Assembly: GCA_030704615.1 (NCBI GenBank)
Contig: CM060732.1
Coordinates: 61,361,053-61,425,052, forward strand
Reading direction: 5' to 3'
DNA from: Takakia lepidozioides
Lineage: Eukaryota > Streptophyta > Takakiopsida > Takakiales > Takakiaceae
DNA length: 64,000 bases
The position numbers and the translations under genes were made by a program. Shown piece after piece: positions 58,001 through 64,000 of the stretch (position 1 is its first letter; each line of letters starts with the position of its first letter). The notes under the pieces are model-generated. The model saw nothing but the letters and a program-made list of their open reading frames with translations. It was not told the origin of the DNA and did not search any database.

Positions 58001-61000
58001 ATCTGCAAAAGTGGCTTATACAAACAGCCACAGCAAGTCCCAAGTTGTCTGCCACCACATTCTGTGCCTGAAACCCCATAATCAGTTTTTGTAAGACTAG
58101 GATCTCTAGTGAAACATAATCCTGTGTAAGCTCTTGCATACTGTGCCTCTTAGTCTGAATGAACTGAAATAATCCAAAAACCATGAGGAGGGCCAGAAAT
58201 GTTACAGAACAAGCCCCCTGTAGAACTGCCAGAAACTGACCAATCCCATCCAACGTATAGCTAACTGTTGTCTGCCCGGAATAACAAACTGTAAACATCT
58301 AGCCATAGACCTACTCCCTTTCAAGATTACAAAATTAAGAAACGATCCCAACCTGGCCCTTTGCAGAGATGTCTGCCAGGTTATCAGCCAGTGCAAAGCT
58401 TTTATGTATTGCTGACTGCCAATCACACCAATTGGAATTAACAACGACGACATATTGAAAGAAGAAAGCTTCTGCACTATACTAACCGTCACCCTCGTCC
58501 TAGCTGTGAACATACCAAAAAGTGTCCATCAAGAACCCCAGCTTCAGCTAACACTTTCTAAAAATGTCTACTTCATGATCCGCGTGTGCTTACATTGGTT
58601 GTGTCTGGATGTCGCATACGTCAGTCAACCAGTGAATTGCTCGATGAAGGTTGAAGTCTTAGACTCTTTTGATGCAAAATATGTTTGTCTCTGTTTGTTT
58701 GAGTCTATCTTGCCACAAATGAAGGAGAAAGGAGGAGTTGCGCACACTTGTGGCCAGGTAGGCAGCAAAGCTGATGGACTTTCCGACGTTGGCAAGAGTT
58801 GCTAGAATGAGAAAATGGCGAGGAAAGACAGATGTAAGAATCTCCAGTCCCAGGCTCAAACAGAACAGCACCGAGGTTGAAAATCGCACTCTCTGTTTCC
58901 CCACCCATAAGATGTAAAAAGTGAAAAAGACAAATCTCCTTTGCAAACCAAATCTTATATAAGCCATAAATCCTACTGCAGTCTAAGAAAATGTTAGTAC
59001 TAACATTACACCTACTTTCAGAATTTGGAGCATATCATATTTAAAGAATCAAATTGAACACCTTATACCTTAAAGCTGCTGCGGATCATAATTTGTTTGT
59101 ATGGGCATGACGTTGTGGGTATGTGTATAACACAGGAAAAAAGAGAATCTGCAAAGTCAAAGTAAAGCCAGCCCTAGAAAGTTGCAACCTTCAGGTTGGA
59201 GTCAAAGGTATGGCCAAGGCTGGCAGTATAGGTAAGCTTGCCAAGACGGCCAAGCCCATCCTTCAGCACCCAATTGAGAGCTGCAGCAGATGGAAGCGCA
59301 CGCCATGCTCCCACTCCCACTGCCCGCAACATTGCCTGTTGCCATTTGTAGACTACACAATCGAATTTAGGGTGCATACAAAAATATCAAACAGGCTGCA
59401 ATGGATCTGTTTTGTAGAGTTGATGACAAGTGAAAATATGCCAGTAATATGATCATAGCATAACAAATATACAACGCAACCCCTTGTTGCTGTCCACATC
59501 AAAACTAGACAAAAGACAATCATGTAGTGCCCAGCCATTGCTTCAGGAAACCCCTCTCACACCATGGATGACTAAACGCTAATTCCTCTCACTAAGAAAG
59601 AGACCATTGTAAACCAGCATAAAATCCAAACAACAAAACATCCACCTAAATAGAAAGAACTTCAGGAGTCCAGGTGTACTGAACTTCAACTGAAACAAAG
59701 AACGTGTGTAACAAAAAAGAATGATCTCCGGTGATTCCTCTATTTCCTCCTGTCCGGTTTGGAACCCATTCCAAGCCATATTACAGTTGATGAGAGGCAA
59801 CTGTGATAGAGTTCAGTGATTGCTGCTCCTCACAGTGTCCGTCAAAGAGATGCTTGTGACTTTTCATGGACATCTCTTCACAACCATTGATCAGTTTCAA
59901 GAAAACAAAGAGAACATCGTAGAGCCACTCCACACAAAAGGATGTCTAAAACAAGGAAACCATTGTTTAATCATCCCAACACACCACCATAATGCTCCAT
60001 AGTGTACTGTAGCTACAGCCTCAATGGCAGTTGCAGGGGACACACAAAGCACCTAGTGCAACACAACTCTTTGACCTTCTTGATGCCTTTGCCCATAACC
60101 AACGACAGTTAATTCGAAGACGTCTCACATACCCAAGAAAGACTGAAGCAGCATCAGCGGTCAAGCATGCGGGTGCAAATTGTGAGACAACATCTGGGAA
60201 AGTTTGAGGAATAAGCAGAAGAAGGAGCTGATTTCAACGGCGTATGACCTAGGACTTGTTAATTATATATTGATAAGTATCGAGTTATCTCCATACTTAC
60301 AATTGAAGGTGGCCAAAGATTAGTTCTGAGAAGATCTTATCTAAGGTAAGAGGGATTTCAGAAGAGAAAACCTGAAACAAACAGCAAAGAACAGAAAATT
60401 AGAGACAAGAAACAAGAAAAGAGGGAGAAAAAGAAGCAAGGACAAAATAGACACTGATACAAACAAAACAACCAACACGGAGTCATCTTGAACCCGTCAG
60501 CTGAGAATTGCGGTATAGACTTGGTGACAGTCTCTCACCCATCCATGGACTTGTTAATCATGTCCATCCAGGGCTGCGACGCATTTATTCAGAAAGAACC
60601 GTCCAGACTTGTGAAACCAACAATATATACGTGTGCACATACGAAGGGAGGGGTGATGGGAGAACCTGCGTGCACTGGACATGAAGGAGGGAGCTAAAAA
60701 ACCGATGAATAACCTTCCAACGCAAATACATCATGTATTGCGGGCGCACTTGATCGGGGACAAATGTGGAATGCAGAGCTCTGCCAATTTGGGCTACCCT
60801 ATCCTCAAACCAGTCCCCTAGTCCACGCCCACTATTTCTGCGACTCTGATACTCCAAATCCACCGTCCACAGGCGCTTCCCGTCCCACACATACTGCAAT
60901 TTCCGGCCTCCCTTATGAAGCAACACCGGGAGCCTGTGTATGTCTCCTCCCTGCAGCCGATCCTTCCCGCCTCGCCAAGCCACAGATAGTCCCTCAAGAA

Positions 61001-61160
61001 AACCATCGAGGTTGAGTTTCCGTCCCGCTTTGGCCACTACTTGTCCCCCTTGCCTGAGCACGTCACATTTCACATTCCTAGAGCATTGCAGCTTGCCCAG
61101 AGCGAAACGACCCGTGAAATCACAGCAAACATCTTGTCCAGAGACGAGAGCGACAACCAT
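55060..61160 (-). CDS. RUS4: RUS4-like protein (ROOT UVB SENSITIVE family, DUF647), about 530 aa
   Basis: The exons read in order are 61,160-60,666, 59,335-59,189, 58,892-58,746, 58,415-58,353, 58,067-57,991, 57,465-57,360, 57,173-57,071, 56,545-56,382, 56,234-56,169, 55,990-55,945, a short uncertain exon ending at 55,242, and 55,200-55,060. Landmarks are QYVWDGKRLWTVDL, then VRPQYMMYLRWKVIHRFFSS. The DUF647 core follows: AMLRAVGVGAWRALPSAAAL, NWVLKDGLGRLGKLTYTASL, RVRFSTSVLFCLSLGLEILT, LANVGKSISFAAYLATS, AIHKSFALADNLADISAK. The tail holds RLEIIADQWVSNCRVPSVEE, PLRIG, LLIWLHESAVAEDIIKAVLQ and MEKEGWHAKHVLLSPHEQSR. RUS proteins act in plant development and vitamin B6/auxin-related pathways; RUS4 affects anther development in Arabidopsis. 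The intron after exon 9 seems to use a GC donor (CAG|GCAAGT). Exon 11 lies at a ten-G run, and its phase could not be settled. An in-frame TAA precedes the ATG. Confidence 0.9.
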
Positions 61161-62417
61161 TTAGCGTATCTGAGGTTACCCCAGGGATCCCCAATACCCT
61201 TTCCTTGAAAACCATCACCCTCTTCCACACCCTCAAACCCTCTTCCACATCCTCCACAAACCCTGGTCTCGGAAACCCTAAAACCTTCAAACTGTGATTT
61301 CATCCGTCCACGAAGCATTTCGTCGCAAGGATGCCATGTTCTTGTGATGGATGATATATGGATGTCTTAGTCTTAGCATGGATGAACAATCCTTCATGGA
61401 CGAAACACCTCCTCATCCACGTGGACGACTCGATGCTAAAGCAACGGCTGAAAATCTGGATGGTGATGTTTCTCTTTCTGTCCCTTTTTACTTAAGTTTC
61501 CCTGTCCCTATCCCTGTTTCCCTTTCTATTTATTTTAGAATTTAAAAAAATAGTATAGACGTCTGAGAGTCTAGACAAAACACGTCACCTGGAATCAGGG
61601 ATCCAGATGCCAAAGATCCCGTTATCATGGATGAACACTCCTTCATGGACGAAACACATCCTCATCCACGTGGACGACTCGATGCTACATCAACGGCTGA
61701 AAATCTGGAGGGTGATGTTTCTCTTTCTGTGGAACTGTCCCTGTTTCCCTCTCCCTATCCCTGTTTCCCTTTCTATTTGTTTTCAAATTTAAAAAAATAG
61801 TATAGACGTCTAGACCAAACACGTCATCTGGAATCAGGGATCCAGATGCCAAAGATACCGCAATTGATGAATCAAAATAGGCGACGTGTTCTTCCAGTAC
61901 TTGGCATCTGGATGTCGTGTCCGCCCGAGAAGAGGGAAGGAGGAAGAGAGAGGAAGGGGGGCTGGCGCTGCTGAACAATTCATGCAGGTTGCTGTTGGTG
62001 TTGCATTCTTGTGTGAGGAGTAGGTAGCTTTGTGTGAAGCTGGAATTTGATGAGGGAGATTATGTCGTCTGCTTTACGATTGATGTTGATGTTCGTACGT
62101 CGGTGAATTTGAGATTCTGCGCTCACTTGCTTGCATTTCTGTGGGGAGGAGGTTGAAGAGGGAGTGGATAGTGAGGGTGTATTTCTTTTTGGATAGCGAA
62201 AGGATTTTATTGCGATTGGGCTGTAGGTGCGTTCTCAATGGCTTGAGGAGAGTGACCTTGACAAGACTTGGCTGCAATGCGAAGATAATGTAGACGGATG
62301 CATCTTGGTCTTGAGACGCAAAATTTGCCTGCACTCATTTTTACTGTGGGATTCACTTGCGCAGAGAGAGAGGCTATCTTTTGTTTGCGTAGAGGATTTT
62401 TTTAAGAAGAGAGAGGG
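61161..62417. promoter_or_regulatory. Divergent intergenic region between RUS4-like and PSS1 genes
   Basis: About 1.26 kb separates the two start codons, which face away from each other, so the promoters of both genes must lie here unless a leader intron hides one. No TATA box or other core motif was assigned. The region contains the duplication described separately, and G/T-rich leader-like DNA at 61,950-62,400 on the PSS1 side. Confidence 0.5.
61378..61860 (+). repeat. Direct duplication with 248-bp period
   Basis: CATGGATGAACA(A/C)TCCTTCATGG begins at 61,378 and again at 61,626. The copies share CATCCACGTGGACGACTCGATG, GCTGAAAATCTGGA, GATGTTTCTCTTTCTGT, AAAAAAATAGTATAGACGTC and GGGATCCAGATGCCAAAGAT. 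An inverted CTTGGCATCTGGAT follows at about 61,898. The first palindromic core, CCACGTGG, contains a G-box (CACGTG), so each copy brings one. Confidence 0.8.
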
Positions 62418-64000
62418 ATGGGAAGGGAAGTAAGGCATGTTGAGCCTGTCAGCGAAAGCGAGATTGAGGTCGACACCGCTCCAATTGATGAGAGGCAGGA
62501 AGTGACAGAGGCATGGGATTACACTGACCGGGAAGACTTCGACGGGTATGAGAAGAGCTTAGACAAGGAGGATATCGAAAGTAGGGCGTGGAGCCTCATG
62601 CGTGACCTGGATCCATGGACCGCGTGGGCATACAAGCCCCGTACTGTAACAGTCCTTCTGCTGGGAGCTTGTCTTCTGGTGTAAGTACTTCAATATTAAT
62701 ATGACAGTGAATTCGAGTTCGTTTGGTTTTCTACGATAATTTCCTACGATTTTTCTGAGAATTATTTGATATTCATGTGGAATGTGGGTTGAGGTAGCTC
62801 AGTAGTGTTGGCTCTCCTTTTTCATTCGCGATGCTAGCCTTGAATCTTCACCGCCTGTTACATATTCTTAAGAACCGTAAAGGTGAAATGTTTTAGTGCA
62901 ACCGTAAATTATCCTATGCGTCTCAGAGATGGATGCCCACCATCACTCTGAGGTTCATTTTGGGCTGATCATCACCTGACAGAAGCTTCTTCTGGCAGAA
63001 GGCCTCATTCACTAAAAGGAAACTAGGTTGAGTGACTGCTGGATAATTGCACTGGTGAAAATACCACGTATATTTGGCAACCTGAGAACCCTAGCTGCAG
63101 ATTTCAACACTGGAGTGCCTTTGCCATGGAAGCTTTGAATCCATCCAAGCAATAGAAAAAACCCTTGACGAGAGCATTCACATCTCCCTGTACACTGCAC
63201 TAAAAGGATCACAATTGTTCAAAGATGCTAGTTTATATAGCTATAATTTAGGTAAGCTTTGCGATGTCCACACTGATATAGCTTTGAGCGAGTAGCTGAT
63301 TTTGATAGCTGATATTGAACTGAACCATTCAGTCAGAGTTGCTGACAATCATGGTGATGACTTTTTCTAAACCTATGCAGTTGCTGATTAATTTTTCAAC
63401 TTTGTTATTTCAAACAATACTGATGCATGTCTTATAGAGCCATATTTTTAAGCGAGAAATTGGCACTGATGACCTCAGTTTATGTGTGTGGTGTTAATGT
63501 CTTCAGGTGGGCAAGTGGGGCCCTTCAATCTGGGGAGGTAGACAAAGACACTGTCACAAACACCAAAGCGTGAGTTGTTCTTCTGTATATCCGTGAGTGT
63601 TCCCACTGGTTTCTCTCAGGTGGCAACTTCGTTTATTAGTTTGCCATCAAATGTCCTGTATGTTCAAGGATGGAGAAAGAGCCAGAGGGATCAGGCAGTT
63701 CTTGAGTGTTGTTACAAAGAACGTATCCACATTCCAGGAAAGAGAGAGAGATAGAGAGAGAGGATGTACTATAAGACGTTGTTTGCCGCCCTGCGCTCAG
63801 TTTAGCGCAACCCAGAAGGACAGAAACTACCTTTGTCAGGGGGGCTGACGCCGGTAGTATGACATACCTTGGAACAGACTATTAATCCGATTTTTCGAGA
63901 TATCCTCTAGAAATCCCTTCACACAAGCATCAATCTGTTGTGTGTGGTTTGCCCAATAACTAGGCCCCAAAAGGGCCTGGGCTTTTGGCTCAGCCTCGAG
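62418..64000 (+). CDS. PSS1: Phosphatidylserine synthase 1-like, 5' part (base-exchange type), partial
   Basis: Exon 1 is 62,418-62,680 and exon 2 is 63,507-63,569, joined across an 826-bp GT-AG intron in phase 2. The reading is [20 protein letters not shown] (residues 65 onward), CLLV, then [20 protein letters not shown]. This is the start of the first membrane segment of plant PSS1, an ER enzyme that exchanges the head group of a phospholipid for serine; its products matter for pollen and membrane identity. The preceding 60 residues are acidic and cytosolic-looking. Exon 2 ends at a GTGAGT donor, and the next expected exon (the catalytic membrane region) is not in the window, so the gene continues beyond 64,000. 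No other domain overlaps. Confidence 0.82.

Noticed and set aside
1-64000. CRISPR arrays, operons, bacterial ribosome binding sites
   Set aside because: The window is eukaryotic by introns and families; tandem repeats present have no spacer structure of a CRISPR array.

Overview
The window is nuclear DNA from a plant, probably a land plant. It carries interrupted genes whose products match plant-type families: a STOP1-type zinc finger factor, a RUS4-type DUF647 protein, a phosphatidylserine synthase start, the 'Soloist' AP2 protein and a short SWADQW protein. It also holds debris of PLS-class pentatricopeptide repeat genes. The abundant decayed repeats and PPR debris would suit a fern, lycophyte or other seedless plant, but I cannot name the species from sequence alone.

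Layout. Positions 1-13,300 are a repeat graveyard: a broken SWIM zinc finger transposase-like gene on the + strand, a Ulp1-like protease end on the - strand, several frame-broken - strand protein remnants, and long stretches dominated by the pentamer AGACC/GGTCT. A tRNA-like relic and an array of about 136-bp units grown from a PPR gene are embedded in it. From 13,300 to 30,860 the only genes I can support are a small conserved 82-codon gene (16,732-16,980, -) and a five-exon Soloist AP2/ERF-like gene (21,028-23,313, -). From 30,861 to 41,715 lie a two-exon STOP1-type gene and a four-exon proton-coupled oligopeptide transporter gene, both on -. From 42,190 to 55,000 is a second repeat block: a repeat family shared with 5.1-5.8 kb, PPR and prolyl 4-hydroxylase exon fragments, a pogo/Tigger element with recognisable ends, two copies of a TTAA-flanked piggyBac-like non-autonomous element, and a TA-flanked MITE. 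From 55,060 to the end are a RUS4-like gene (-, about 12 exons) and, divergently, the first two exons of a PSS1 gene that runs out of the window.

The intact genes do not form an operon-like unit. Each has its own introns and the strand changes only near the right end. STOP1 (acid/aluminium response) and the peptide transporter are neighbours, but nothing in the sequence shows that they work together. RUS4 and PSS1 start about 1.26 kb apart on opposite strands, so they could share regulatory DNA; that interval holds a 248-bp direct duplication. Splice sites and exon phases were read by hand. The reading frames join across all introns except near RUS4 exon 11, where the boundary is uncertain.
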